Under the pieces are notes generated by a model. It was not told the DNA's origin and did not search any database. It saw only the letters and a program-made list of their open reading frames with translations. Shown in pieces: positions 14,613 to 22,532 of a stretch of 31,281 bases of DNA (position 1 is its first letter; each line of letters begins with the position of its first letter). Made by a program: the position numbers and the translations under genes. Source of the stretch: DATGEP01 sp035310125 (lineage in GTDB: Bacteria; Chloroflexota; Ktedonobacteria; Ktedonobacterales; JADMIN01); NCBI GenBank assembly GCA_035310125.1, contig DATGEP010000362.1, forward strand, positions 1-31,281, given 5' to 3'.

Positions 14613-16232
14613 GTGTTCGGACCACATCTCATTATTGACGGTTCCCGTTGCGATACCCGTAAGCTCGCCGACCGCATTCTGGTCGAGCAGGTCCTCAGTG
14701 AATACCCCACCGCCATCGGCATGACCAAAATCGGCGGCCCATACATGTTCGAGTACCAGGCCCCCGATCCCGCGTATTCCGGCGTCTCCGGCCTTGTCGT
14801 GATTGCCGAGAGCCACATCGCCATCCACACCTTCCCCGAGCTTGACTACTTCACGATGGACATCTTCTCCTGCAAGAATTTCGACCATGAGAAGGCCATC
14901 GAGTACATCAAAAACGCTTTCGACGTGCGTGAGATGGACCGCATGCTCGTACAACGCGGCCTCTCCTTCCGCGGGCCACACCACGGCAAGCACGGTGCGA
15001 CTGATGAGCTGATCGCCGCTGCCGATGCGCGACTCGCCGCTGGTATCGTGAGCAAAGAGCCGGCGCTGCCTGATGAGCTTGCCAGCGCGCTGCTCCCGGA
15101 CCGCGCCGCGGCGACCGCTCGCCGCGTGGACGTTGCCGCTGAATCGCATGCCAGTGCCGGGCAGATGATCTGGCCGCAGTATGGCAACATGCCCGATTAC
15201 GGAACGTATGGCGCGCATGTTACGGACGTAGTGGACGAGCGCGGTGGGCGCAGCGGCGCGAAGATTGTCGCCCTTGGCGGCGATGCGCTGGTGTGCGCGG
15301 ATGGACGAACGCTGCCGCCGACGCAGCCGGTGCAAGGCAATCCGACGGCTTCGATCAGCGGTCTGCTTGATAAGCTGTGCGCGGCGGGCGGCGAGGGTCG
15401 CAAGACGGGGCGCGGTCTCGCACTGTGGGAACAGCTCGCGCGCGACGCCGACACGACCATTGCGCTGGCGCTCTCGTCGCCGGTTATCGCTTCTGGTATG
15501 CGCGAGCTGCTGGTCTATGCGGTCGAGCATCGCTACGTGGATGTGGTTGTTGCCAGCGGAGCAGATCTCTTTGCGGATCTGTATGAAGCGCTGGGCTACG
15601 AGCACTACCTGGACGGCGAGCGTGTCATCGCGTCAGATGAGGGCATCGAGCGCACACGCTCCTTCCTGGCTGGCTTCGTAAAAACGCTCGATGCCAGTGC
15701 CGTGGAGACCAGCGCCGATTTCTGGTGCGTGTTGGGTAAAACGCTACCCACCCGCGCGCCGCGAAAAGGATTGCTCCAGGCGGCGGCGCATGCTGGCGTA
15801 CCCGTTTTCGCGCCCGATCTGAGCACCGGCGCTGTCGGGTCCATTCTCCTCGCCGCGCGAATGAGCGGTGCGTCAGTGCCGGTTGATGTGTCCGCGGATG
15901 TGGTGGCGCTGGCTGGTCTGCTGGCTGAGCGTCCGCGCCTGGGCATGGTGCGAGTGGGCGCGGGCGCGGCGGACGCGCTGCTGGCTCAGGCCCGCGATGT
16001 GGCTCCCGCACTAGGTCTCGCCGCGACCACGCTCAGCGCCAGTGTGACAATGGGCGCGCTCGACGCTGTTGCGCCGGGCGATCACCATGTCGCGCTCGCG
16101 ACGGACGCGACGCTTGCGCTGCCGCTGTTGGTGACGGGGCTCGCGCAGCGTGTTCCCGGCACACGGCGCGTATCCTTTGCGCGTACCGCAGAGCCACTCA
16201 GCACGCCGGAAGAGCCAGCGCTGGCAAAGTAA
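14613..16232 (+). CDS. speD: Fusion: SpeD-family pyruvoyl decarboxylase + degenerate deoxyhypusine-synthase-like domain
   Basis: A 539-residue two-domain protein. Residues 1-115 are a SpeD-type proenzyme (FGPHLIIDGSRC, MTKIGGPYMFEY, VVIAESHIAIHTFPE, DIFSCKNFD). The self-cleavage pair Glu66-Ser67 and the catalytic His72 and Cys87 are all present, so a pyruvoyl enzyme should form. SpeD relatives may decarboxylate S-adenosylmethionine, ornithine or arginine; which one is not decided here. After a linker (about 115-215), residues 215-525 follow the deoxyhypusine/homospermidine synthase fold: PVQG (239), SSPVIASGMRELLVYAVEHRYVDVVVASG (288-316), VPVFAPDLSTGAVG (396-409), TDATLALPLL near 500. The region of the catalytic Lys reads MGA (Ala482), no Lys occurs in about the last 150 residues except the terminal one, and the His-His and Pro-Asp-Glu-Ala elements are missing. 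The second domain may be regulatory or do different chemistry. The start is GTG 14613, set by AAGGAG. Confidence 0.85.
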   Translation: MFGPHLIIDGSRCDTRKLADRILVEQVLSEYPTAIGMTKIGGPYMFEYQAPDPAYSGVSGLVVIAESHIAIHTFPELDYFTMDIFSCKNFDHEKAIEYIKNAFDVREMDRMLVQRGLSFRGPHHGKHGATDELIAAADARLAAGIVSKEPALPDELASALLPDRAAATARRVDVAAESHASAGQMIWPQYGNMPDYGTYGAHVTDVVDERGGRSGAKIVALGGDALVCADGRTLPPTQPVQGNPTASISGLLDKLCAAGGEGRKTGRGLALWEQLARDADTTIALALSSPVIASGMRELLVYAVEHRYVDVVVASGADLFADLYEALGYEHYLDGERVIASDEGIERTRSFLAGFVKTLDASAVETSADFWCVLGKTLPTRAPRKGLLQAAAHAGVPVFAPDLSTGAVGSILLAARMSGASVPVDVSADVVALAGLLAERPRLGMVRVGAGAADALLAQARDVAPALGLAATTLSASVTMGALDAVAPGDHHVALATDATLALPLLVTGLAQRVPGTRRVSFARTAEPLSTPEEPALAK

Positions 16233-16248
16233 TCAGCGCATGTAGGCA

Positions 16249-16278
16249 GGCGCCCTGTCCATCTGTGGGTAGGGCGCC
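16249..16278 (+). terminator. Terminator-like stem-loop after the SpeD-DHS gene
   Basis: GGCGCCCT (16249-16256) pairs perfectly with AGGGCGCC (16271-16278) across a 14-base loop, 16 bases after the stop codon. Only a short, weak T stretch follows (GCTTTGT), so termination may be partial. Confidence 0.5.
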
Positions 16279-16378
16279 GCTTTGTAGCTGTGCCGCGTGA
16301 GATGCTACGGATTGCTCGCGCGCCTTGACGGCTCGTTCCCGCGCGTGATACGTTGATATGTAGAAATGTTCAAACACA

Positions 16379-16388
16379 CAAACGCATT
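16379..16388. promoter_or_regulatory. Candidate operator half-site upstream of the ArsR-type gene
   Basis: CAAACGCATT at 16379-16388 ends three bases before the ATG at 16392. The identical ten bases recur at 16768-16777, before the F420-type gene. A TTGACG at 16325-16330 could be the -35 of this gene's promoter, but its -10 is weak. The position fits an autoregulatory site; binding is inferred. Confidence 0.35.
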
Positions 16389-16391
16389 TAC

Positions 16392-16712
16392 ATGGATACC
16401 ACAATGCTCGACAAAGAAGACGTGATACGCCTGTTCACTGGCCTGGGCGATCCGATGCGTTTAGAGATCATCTTTCTGCTGGCTGACCATGACCGGCTGA
16501 ATGTGGGGGATATCGCGGCCAACTTTCATCTGAGTCGCCCGGCCATCTCGCATCACCTCAAGGTGCTCAAAGACGCGCATATTCTGCGCAGCGAGAAGGT
16601 CGCCCAGGAGGTCTACTACCGGCTCGACTTCGCCGCGGTGAGCGGGCGCCTGCGCGCTGTGCTCGATCTGTTGGAGAACTGTGCGACGGCGACTCATACG
16701 CAGGGAGCCTGA
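16392..16712 (+). CDS. ArsR-type winged-helix transcriptional regulator
   Basis: A 106-residue winged-helix repressor-type protein. The HTH is clear: LFTGLGDPMRLEIIFLLADHDRLNVGDIAANF, recognition helix LSRPAISHHLKVLKDAHIL, wing SEKVAQEVYYRLDF. The metal-binding ELCVCDL-type motif of arsenic and cadmium sensors is absent (the equivalent reads RLNVGDIA) and there is only one Cys, near the C-terminus, so it probably senses something other than a thiol-bound metal. I chose ATG 16392; a second ATG at 16404 and a TTG at 16353 are alternatives, none with a good Shine-Dalgarno. It precedes the F420-type oxidoreductase by 87 bases, and a shared 10-bp repeat upstream of both genes suggests it controls itself and that gene. 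Confidence 0.9.
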   Translation: MDTTMLDKEDVIRLFTGLGDPMRLEIIFLLADHDRLNVGDIAANFHLSRPAISHHLKVLKDAHILRSEKVAQEVYYRLDFAAVSGRLRAVLDLLENCATATHTQGA

Positions 16713-16744
16713 GCGTCGGTTCTTTTATTTTACTCTGTTGGTAG

Positions 16745-16777
16745 ATGCGTCTAACCGTTCGTACGCGCAAACGCATT
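16745..16777. promoter_or_regulatory. Candidate operator upstream of the F420-type oxidoreductase
   Basis: CAAACGCATT at 16768-16777 repeats the sequence upstream of the ArsR-type gene. Here it also forms an inverted repeat: ATGCGT at 16745-16750 and ACGCAT at 16771-16776, 20 bases apart. An AT-rich tract (TTCTTTTATTTTA, 16720-16732) lies just upstream and could hold promoter elements. Confidence 0.35.
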
Positions 16778-16799
16778 GACGGAATTTTGGGAGGTGTTT

Positions 16800-17213
16800 A
16801 TGGCAGCTTCTATCCAGACCCCTCCGCTCGCCCCATTGGCACATGAGCGGTACATCAGTCTGGTGACCTATCGGAGAACTGGCGCTGAGGTTGCCACTCC
16901 GGTTTGGTTTGCTCAGGTGGGGACGACACTGTATGTCTACTCCGATGCCACGGCGGGCAAAGTCAAGCGTATCCACAACAACCAGCAGGTGCGGTTTGCC
17001 GCCTGTACGCTGCGCGGCGCGGTCACAGGCCCGTTTTTTGACGGCCGGGCGCGCATCGTAACAGACCCGCGCGAGATTGACATCGCCGAAGCCGCCATTG
17101 GCAAGAAATATGGGCTGACGCGCCGCCTCCTCGGTCTGGCCAACAAGCTCAGTGGCTTGATGCGACGCCACCGGCCTGAAGCTGGTATCGCCTATCTGGC
17201 GATAACTGCCTGA
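16800..17213 (+). CDS. PPOX-class F420-dependent oxidoreductase (Rv2061-like)
   Basis: A 137-residue split-barrel protein of the pyridoxamine-phosphate-oxidase-like superfamily, closest in pattern to the F420-binding Rv2061 group: YISLVTYRRTGAEVATPVWFAQVGTTLYVYSDATAGKVKRIHNNQQVRFAACTLRG, then FDGRARIV and a C-terminal helix with KKYGLTRRLLGLANKL. These small dimers bind F420 (some bind FMN or heme) and reduce diverse substrates. The start is ATG 16800 behind GGGAGGTG at 16789-16796; an earlier in-frame TTG would place the Shine-Dalgarno inside the gene. It likely belongs to the regulon of the ArsR-type protein just upstream. The cofactor is inferred from family resemblance. Confidence 0.85.
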   Translation: MAASIQTPPLAPLAHERYISLVTYRRTGAEVATPVWFAQVGTTLYVYSDATAGKVKRIHNNQQVRFAACTLRGAVTGPFFDGRARIVTDPREIDIAEAAIGKKYGLTRRLLGLANKLSGLMRRHRPEAGIAYLAITA

Positions 17214-17274
17214 GATGGATACACGATGAAAGCTCTATCGTGAAACAGGAATCGCACCTAGAGCAGCACAGATG

Positions 17275-17307
17275 CCGTGGTGGCGACGCGTGTCGTCGCC
17301 ACCACGG
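17275..17307. terminator. Perfect 13-bp stem-loop between convergent genes
   Basis: CCGTGGTGGCGAC (17275-17287) pairs with GTCGCCACCACGG (17295-17307) around a 7-base loop. It sits between the end of the F420-type gene and the end of the solute-binding protein gene, so it can act on both transcripts. No T-tract follows on either strand; it may block read-through or protect 3' ends rather than terminate alone. Confidence 0.55.
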
Positions 17308-17344
17308 TGGGCATTCCGCCCAGATTGCCGCCATCGTGCGAGGC

Positions 17345-18619
17345 TCAGAACTGGGAGGCTTGGGCGGCGGTGCCAGTGAAGTCGCCGCTGATGTCCTTCA
17401 CGTTGCCGGGCACGGTGGGATCAATGGTGTAGACGCTGCTGTCGCGAGAGGGCACGCGCTGGTTGGGCGATGAGCCATAGTGTATGTCGGGCAGCAGACC
17501 GCCCATGTTTACGGTGCCCAGCGAGTTGAAGGCATTGACCACGCCGGCTCGCGTCAGATCGCCGCTGTCGGCGGCTTTCTTCAAGATGGCCGCCGTGACG
17601 ATGGCCTCGGAGTAGCCATATTCAAAGTAGCCATTCGGCTGCTCGTCCGGCTGGTACTTCTGGACGTCGCTCAGCATCTGCGCCATGGCCGGCTTGCTGG
17701 AGTCGCCCCAGGCAGCGCCCTGGCCCATCACCCAGGTCGTATGCTCCAGCAGTGCGGCGAGGCTGGCATTTCCCAGCAGCAGCGGTGACCAGGCAGGACT
17801 CTGCATGATCCAATGCGGGGTGTAGCCGAGCTGATAGCCGGTGGCAATGACCTTGGCCGCGACGGTGGGAATGGCGGTCAGGAACACGTACTGCGCGCCG
17901 CCTTGTTTCATCTTCGCGACCTGCGAGACGAACGACGTGTCCGTCAGCTCATACGATGCCTGGCCGACATCCGTCAGGTGATAAGCAGCCACGGCTTCGG
18001 TGTAGCCGGTCTGGCCGTCCTGCCCGTAGGAGTCGTCCTGATAGATGAGGCCAGTCTTGGGGCTGGTCACGCCGGGCTGTTTGACGACGTAATCGAAGGC
18101 GTTCTCGACCTGAAGGCGGTACGGTGTGCCGACCATGACCATATAGGGCTGCCGGGCCAGATAGGAGTCCAGCGAGGCCACCGTGACGAGGATCTTGTCC
18201 CGATTGACCAGGTCTTTGATGGCCTGTGTTGTCGGCGTGCCCAAGCTTTCGGCGAACATGAGCACCTGGCCTTTGATCGCGTTGTACTGCTCCACCTGTG
18301 TCGGCGGATTGTACATGGTATCTTTCTCGATGAGATGGACTTTATAGCCGTCAATGCCGCCGCGATCATTGAGCGACTTGAAGTAGACCTCGATGCCCTG
18401 GGTCAGCGGGACACCGATAGGCGCCGCGACCGGCCCCGACAGTGGCGTGAGGATGCCAAGATTGATCGTTTTGGTGGAGGTATCCACTCCGACATCAGTT
18501 TTGATGCCACCACCACCACCGCCACCACCACAGGCGGCCAGTAGCAGGCTAAACAGGCTCGCAATCGCGAAGACACTAAGCACGCGAGAGCGCGTGCGGA
18601 GCGCCGTAGAAGTCGCCAT
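17345..18619 (-). CDS. livK: Branched-chain amino-acid-type ABC transporter substrate-binding lipoprotein
   Basis: A 424-residue type I periplasmic-binding-fold lipoprotein that would capture the ligand outside the membrane for the LivHM channel. The signal peptide (LSVFAIASLFSLLLAAC) ends in a lipobox with Cys30, followed by eight glycines as a flexible tether. The mature domain starts INLGILTPLSGPVAAPIGVPLTQGIEVYFKSLNDRGGIDGYKV, typical of the Leu/Ile/Val-binding family. Later segments include KTGLIYQDDSYGQDGQTGYTEAV and AQYVFLTAIPTVAAKVIATGYQLG. The start is ATG 18619 behind GGAGGAACTC; a longer frame lacks signal-peptide logic. It is the last gene of the importer operon, 117 bases after livM. 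Ligands in this family include amino acids, amides, urea and aromatic acids, so branched-chain specificity is only the default. Confidence 0.9.
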   Translation of the reverse strand: MATSTALRTRSRVLSVFAIASLFSLLLAACGGGGGGGGIKTDVGVDTSTKTINLGILTPLSGPVAAPIGVPLTQGIEVYFKSLNDRGGIDGYKVHLIEKDTMYNPPTQVEQYNAIKGQVLMFAESLGTPTTQAIKDLVNRDKILVTVASLDSYLARQPYMVMVGTPYRLQVENAFDYVVKQPGVTSPKTGLIYQDDSYGQDGQTGYTEAVAAYHLTDVGQASYELTDTSFVSQVAKMKQGGAQYVFLTAIPTVAAKVIATGYQLGYTPHWIMQSPAWSPLLLGNASLAALLEHTTWVMGQGAAWGDSSKPAMAQMLSDVQKYQPDEQPNGYFEYGYSEAIVTAAILKKAADSGDLTRAGVVNAFNSLGTVNMGGLLPDIHYGSSPNQRVPSRDSSVYTIDPTVPGNVKDISGDFTGTAAQASQF

Positions 18620-18736
18620 GAGTTCCTCCGTTGGATAGGCTGGGCATGAAAGAACGGATGATGGACGATGCAACCTGAAGCGGCTCGGTGTGCCCAGTAC
18701 GCACCGCTCAATCGGCCGGGCGGCGTCCACGCGCCG

Positions 18737-19921
18737 TTACAGCTTGCTGCTCTCGACATCGAGTTGGGACTCAGACTCCGATGACGCCACTACTCTGGCT
18801 GGCTGCCCTCCTTTCCGCCGGTCGTCGAAACGCCGGAGCAGCATCTGGCCCCGGCGGATGAGGCCAATCATGCCCGCCGGCTCAAAAAGCAGGAAGGCGA
18901 TGATGAGCGCACCGTAGATGATGGCATTCAAATCGCCGCTCGCAATGCCGCCGGAGCTGGCGCTCTGCGTCTGCGAGAGCGTTTCGAGTACCTGAGGGAG
19001 CGCGAAGACGAAGACCGCGCCCAGGATGGACCCCCAGACACTGGCCACGCCGCCGATGAGAATGGCGGCGACGAACTGAATGGAGAGGACAAGATTCCAT
19101 GTGTTGGGGGCGGCAAAACCGGGATACGAGGCCAGCAGGGCTCCCGCGACGCCGGCCAGGAACGACGACAGAATGAACGCGCCCATCTTGACTTCAAACA
19201 GATTGACGCCCATGATGGCCGCACCCGCTTCGTTGTCGCGCACGGCCCGCATCGCGCGACCGGCCCGCGAGCGCATGACGTTGCCAACGAAGACCGACGA
19301 CACCGCCAGCACCACCAACAGCAGCAGGAAGTACAGTTGATTGCTCGTAAGCTGGACGCCGAAAACGGGAACTGGGCTGGCGAACGAGAAGCTGCCGAAG
19401 CCCGGCGCGGGGAACGACCGCCCTTGCGCGCCGCCGGTGATGCCGCGCACGTTGAGGAAGAGATAGTAGCCGATGAAGACCAGGGCGAGCGATACGATTC
19501 CCAAGTAAAAGCCTTTCAGACGCAGCGCCGTGGGGCCAATGAGCGCACCGGCGAGCGCGGCGACGATACCGGCGGCGGGGAGCCAGATGAGGAAAGAGAG
19601 ACCCAGACCGGCGGGATCGCCTTTTAACACTGGCGGATCGCCTCCCAGCCAGGCGGCGGTATAGGCACCGACACCCATGAAGAAGGTGATGCCGAGCGAA
19701 ATCTGCCCCGCATAGCCAGTGAGCACATTGAGGCCGAGCGTCGCGATGGCGGCGACCAGGGTGTAATCGAGAACCGAGAGCCAGGTATCGCCGCCGAAGA
19801 GAAAGACGAGACCCAGCATGATCAGGCCGGCCAGAATAAGGGCGCGGCCGCGCGTAGAGCGCAGCGACCCACGCGGCGCGGCAGCCTGCGCCGGAGTGGC
19901 GACGGGCGCGGACGCACTCAT
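18737..19921 (-). CDS. livM: Branched-chain amino-acid-type ABC transporter permease LivM
   Basis: A 394-residue membrane protein, one of two channel subunits of the importer. About ten hydrophobic spans are visible, from ALILAGLIMLGLVFLFGG near residue 28 to ALIIAFLLFEPAGMIGLI near 350. Family motifs are LNVLTGYAGQISLGITFFMGVGAYTAA (about 64-90), GRAMRAVRDNEAGAAIMGVNLFEVKMGAFILSSFLAGVAGAL (the cytoplasmic coupling region), and VAAILIGGVASVWGSILGAVF. A soluble C-terminal tail of about 30 residues follows. The start ATG at 19921 overlaps the livH stop as ATGA, so the two permeases are translationally coupled. Confidence 0.94.
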   Translation of the reverse strand: MSASAPVATPAQAAAPRGSLRSTRGRALILAGLIMLGLVFLFGGDTWLSVLDYTLVAAIATLGLNVLTGYAGQISLGITFFMGVGAYTAAWLGGDPPVLKGDPAGLGLSFLIWLPAAGIVAALAGALIGPTALRLKGFYLGIVSLALVFIGYYLFLNVRGITGGAQGRSFPAPGFGSFSFASPVPVFGVQLTSNQLYFLLLLVVLAVSSVFVGNVMRSRAGRAMRAVRDNEAGAAIMGVNLFEVKMGAFILSSFLAGVAGALLASYPGFAAPNTWNLVLSIQFVAAILIGGVASVWGSILGAVFVFALPQVLETLSQTQSASSGGIASGDLNAIIYGALIIAFLLFEPAGMIGLIRRGQMLLRRFDDRRKGGQPARVVASSESESQLDVESSKL

Positions 19922-20817
19922 ACACGCTCCACCTTTCGTGTGCCGAAGAGCCCGTATGGTCGGACGAGCAGTATAAGAATCATCAAGAGGTAAGGCGCGA
20001 TCGTGTAGAAGTTGGTGCCCAGGAAGCCAGCGAAACTACTCTGATAGGCTTGCGTGAGCACCTCGGTCAGGCCGATGACGATGCCGCCGACGACCGCGCC
20101 GGGTATCGAGTCCAGCCCACCCAGGATGATGGCTGGGAAAGCCGCCAGCGCGATACCGCCGAGCGTGGCGTCAAACGTCGGCTGATTCATCGCAAGAAAG
20201 ACCCCGCCAATCGTCGCGATGGCCGCGGCAATCCCCCACGCCAGCGCGTAGACGGTGCGGATATTGATGCCTATTGCCAGCGCCGCCTCCTGGTCCAGCG
20301 CGGTGGCTCGCATCGCCAGTCCGTAACGAGTGTAGCGAAAGAAGACGTAGAGAATCGCGCAGACTGCGAAAGTGACGGCGATGGTCGCGAGGTCGGTGGC
20401 GCCGAAATGAACGCCGCCGATATCAATACCACTCACGAACTGGAACGGGGTGGCCGGCGAACGATTACCTTGCGGCCATTTCACGATGACGCCGTGCAGC
20501 AGAATGACATCCAGGCCGATGGTGATCATGACAATGGAGAAGACCGGCCGGCCGATCATGCGGCGCAGGGCGAAGCGCTCAAAGGCCAGCGCAATCAGCA
20601 CCGTGACGACGATGGCGAGCAGGACCGCGACGAAGAAGTTGAGATGCCAGTCGAAGACGCCGGCGGAGGCGATAAATGCGCCCACCAGCAAAAACTCGCC
20701 CTGGGCGAAGTTGATGACCTCGCTGGCCTTGAAGATAATCGTGAAGCCGAGCGCGACCAGCGCGTAGATGCAACCCAGCGAGAGACCAGCAAAGACCAGC
20801 TGAATAAAGTTCGCCAT
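19918..20817 (-). CDS. livH: Branched-chain amino-acid-type ABC transporter permease LivH
   Basis: A 299-residue channel subunit with about eight hydrophobic spans. Diagnostic segments are LVFAGLSLGCIYALVALGFTIIFKASEVINFAQGEFLLVGAF at the N-terminus, RYTRYGLAMRATALDQEAALAIGINIRTVYALAWGIAAAIATIGGVFLA (coupling region), and ALAAFPAIILGGLDSIPGAVVGGIVIGLTE. The last residues PYGLFGTRKVERV match the usual LivH C-terminus. The start is ATG 20817 behind GGGAGGG. It sits 14 bases after livG and overlaps livM by four bases. Confidence 0.95.
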   Translation of the reverse strand: MANFIQLVFAGLSLGCIYALVALGFTIIFKASEVINFAQGEFLLVGAFIASAGVFDWHLNFFVAVLLAIVVTVLIALAFERFALRRMIGRPVFSIVMITIGLDVILLHGVIVKWPQGNRSPATPFQFVSGIDIGGVHFGATDLATIAVTFAVCAILYVFFRYTRYGLAMRATALDQEAALAIGINIRTVYALAWGIAAAIATIGGVFLAMNQPTFDATLGGIALAAFPAIILGGLDSIPGAVVGGIVIGLTEVLTQAYQSSFAGFLGTNFYTIAPYLLMILILLVRPYGLFGTRKVERV

Positions 20818-20831
20818 GTATCCCTCCCCTC

Positions 20832-21680
20832 TCAGCTGCCGGCATCTATCGCGGCGATGTCACTCTGGCGTGCTGATTCCGGCGCCGCGCTCCCCGCGTC
20901 ATCGCCAAGGTAGGCTTTGATGACATCTGGGTTAGCCTGCACCTCGGCGGGTGCGCCCCGCGCAATGACACGCCCAAAATCCAACACGAGCACATGGTCG
21001 GCGATGCCCATAACCATGGCCATGTCATGCTCGACAAGAATCTGCGTGATACCGAGCTGCTCTTTGATATCGAGCAGCACGGCGGCGAGGTCCTGCGACT
21101 CATCCAGACCCATGCCTGCCACTGGCTCGTCCAACAAAAGTAGGCGTGGCTGCGCCGCGAGGGCGCGGGCCAGATCGGCGCGCTTCTGCAAGCCGAATGG
21201 CAGGCTGCCGAGCGGCTGATCGCGGTAACGCGCGAGATCCAGCAGCTCCAGCAGGCGCTGGCAATATGCGCGGTTTTCGCGCTCCTCGGCTCGCGCTGGA
21301 CCCAAATACACGCCTCCGAGCACGATGCCGCTACGCATGCGGATGTGCCGGCCCAGCAGGAGATAGTCCAGCACGGTCGTATGCGGGAACTGGCCGAGGT
21401 TTTGGAACGTTCGCGCGATTCCGACGGCGGCGATCTGATGCGTCTTTAACCGCAGGAGGTCGCGCCCATCGAATGTGATACGCCCTGAAGCTGGCTGATA
21501 GACACGAGAGAGCACATTGAAAAGTGAGGTCTTGCCAGCACCGTTGGGACCGATGACCGCGAAAAGCTCGCCAGCCCGCACATCGAACGAGACATCACCC
21601 AGCGCCGTGAGGCCCGCGAACCGCACCGTGACATCAGTAACAGATAGAAGCGGATGCGGCTCGGCCTGTGTCGCACTCAT
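20832..21680 (-). CDS. livG: Branched-chain amino-acid-type ABC transporter ATPase LivG
   Basis: A 282-residue ABC ATPase, one of two nucleotide-binding subunits. It shows Walker A GPNGAGKTSLFN (about 43-54), Q-loop in GIARTFQNLGQFP, the LivG-type variant signature SLPFGLQKRADLARAL in place of LSGGQ, Walker B LLLLDEPVAGM and the switch His in LVEHDMAMVMGIAD. The C-terminus carries the LivG hallmark GRVIARGAPAEVQANPDVIKAYLG. I chose ATG 21680, whose ATGA overlaps the livF stop; a GTG nine bases upstream is possible. It acts with LivF on the cytoplasmic face of LivHM. Confidence 0.94.
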   Translation of the reverse strand: MSATQAEPHPLLSVTDVTVRFAGLTALGDVSFDVRAGELFAVIGPNGAGKTSLFNVLSRVYQPASGRITFDGRDLLRLKTHQIAAVGIARTFQNLGQFPHTTVLDYLLLGRHIRMRSGIVLGGVYLGPARAEERENRAYCQRLLELLDLARYRDQPLGSLPFGLQKRADLARALAAQPRLLLLDEPVAGMGLDESQDLAAVLLDIKEQLGITQILVEHDMAMVMGIADHVLVLDFGRVIARGAPAEVQANPDVIKAYLGDDAGSAAPESARQSDIAAIDAGS

Positions 21681-22468
21681 ATTGTCCACCGCCTCTCCGG
21701 TCGCTTCTGGCGCAGCGCGGCGAAATTGGAATGTTCGCCGCCCTCGTGCAGGCCAAGGTAGAATGTGCGGACGGTTTCATCGCGCAACAGCTCGGTGGCA
21801 GGCTTGTCCAGCACGACTCTGCCAGTCTCAAGCACGTAGCCGTGCGTCGCGTGGGCAAGCGCCATCTGGGCGTTCTGCTCCACCAGCAGCACCGCGGTGC
21901 CGCTCGCACTGATCTCGCCGATGATGGCGCCAATTTGCTGAACCATGAACGGCGCCAGCCCAAGCGATGGTTCGTCAAGCAACAGCAGCCGTGGGCTGGC
22001 CATCAGGCCGCGACCAATGGCAACCATCTGCTGCTCGCCGCCGGAGAGGTAGCCGGCGGGGCTATCGCGGCGCTCACGCAGCACGGGGAAGAGGTCCATC
22101 ACGCGGTCATACGCCCGCCGCACAGCGGCGGCATCGCGGGAGGCAAGCGCCCCGGTTCGCAGATTCTCCTCGACGGTTAGCTGCGCAAAGAGGCGGCGAC
22201 CTTCAAGCACCTGAGCAATGCCGAGCCGTACGATCCGTGTGGCATCCAACGCGGTAATAGGGTGGCCGTCGAGAAGCACCGCACCGCGTGTGACACGTCC
22301 GCCATGGATGCCGAGCATGCCCGAAATGGCGCGCAGGATGGTTGTTTTGCCTGCGCCGTTTGCCCCCAGCAGCGCCACCACGCCGCGATCTGGCACCTCG
22401 ATGGAGACGCCACGGGCGGCGGTAATGACGCCTTGATACGTGACCTCGATATCCTGGACTGCCAGCAT
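21677..22468 (-). CDS. livF: Branched-chain amino-acid-type ABC transporter ATPase LivF
   Basis: A 263-residue ABC ATPase. It begins MLAVQDIEVTYQGVITAARGVSIEVPDRGVVALLGANGAGKTTILRAI (Walker A near residue 38), with the signature LSGGEQQMVAIGRGL, Walker B LLLLDEPSLGLAP and the switch His replaced by Gln in LLVEQNAQMAL, which is normal for LivF. The start is ATG 22468 behind GAGGAGGAGG; the longer frame to 22585 runs over the promoter. It is the first gene of the livF-livG-livH-livM-livK operon, driven by the promoter at 22556-22585. Confidence 0.94.
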   Translation of the reverse strand: MLAVQDIEVTYQGVITAARGVSIEVPDRGVVALLGANGAGKTTILRAISGMLGIHGGRVTRGAVLLDGHPITALDATRIVRLGIAQVLEGRRLFAQLTVEENLRTGALASRDAAAVRRAYDRVMDLFPVLRERRDSPAGYLSGGEQQMVAIGRGLMASPRLLLLDEPSLGLAPFMVQQIGAIIGEISASGTAVLLVEQNAQMALAHATHGYVLETGRVVLDKPATELLRDETVRTFYLGLHEGGEHSNFAALRQKRPERRWTI

Positions 22469-22532
22469 ATCGCCTCCTCCTCGCGCCGCGAAAGCCGATA
22501 GGTAGGTTACCAGCACTCTTTGGGTGGGAAAT

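Noticed and set aside
14359..14625. 88-codon minus-strand frame across the SpeD-DHS leader
   Set aside because: Ser/Arg-rich with no family features; it runs opposite to a good promoter and to the better-supported 34-codon frame.
14610..15605. 331-codon frame antisense to the SpeD-DHS fusion
   Set aside because: Shadow of the sense gene, which has intact family motifs; no promoter or ribosome binding site on this strand.
20050..20913. 287-codon frame antisense to livH
   Set aside because: Highly charged, repetitive Asp/Glu/Arg composition typical of an antisense shadow; livH is certain.
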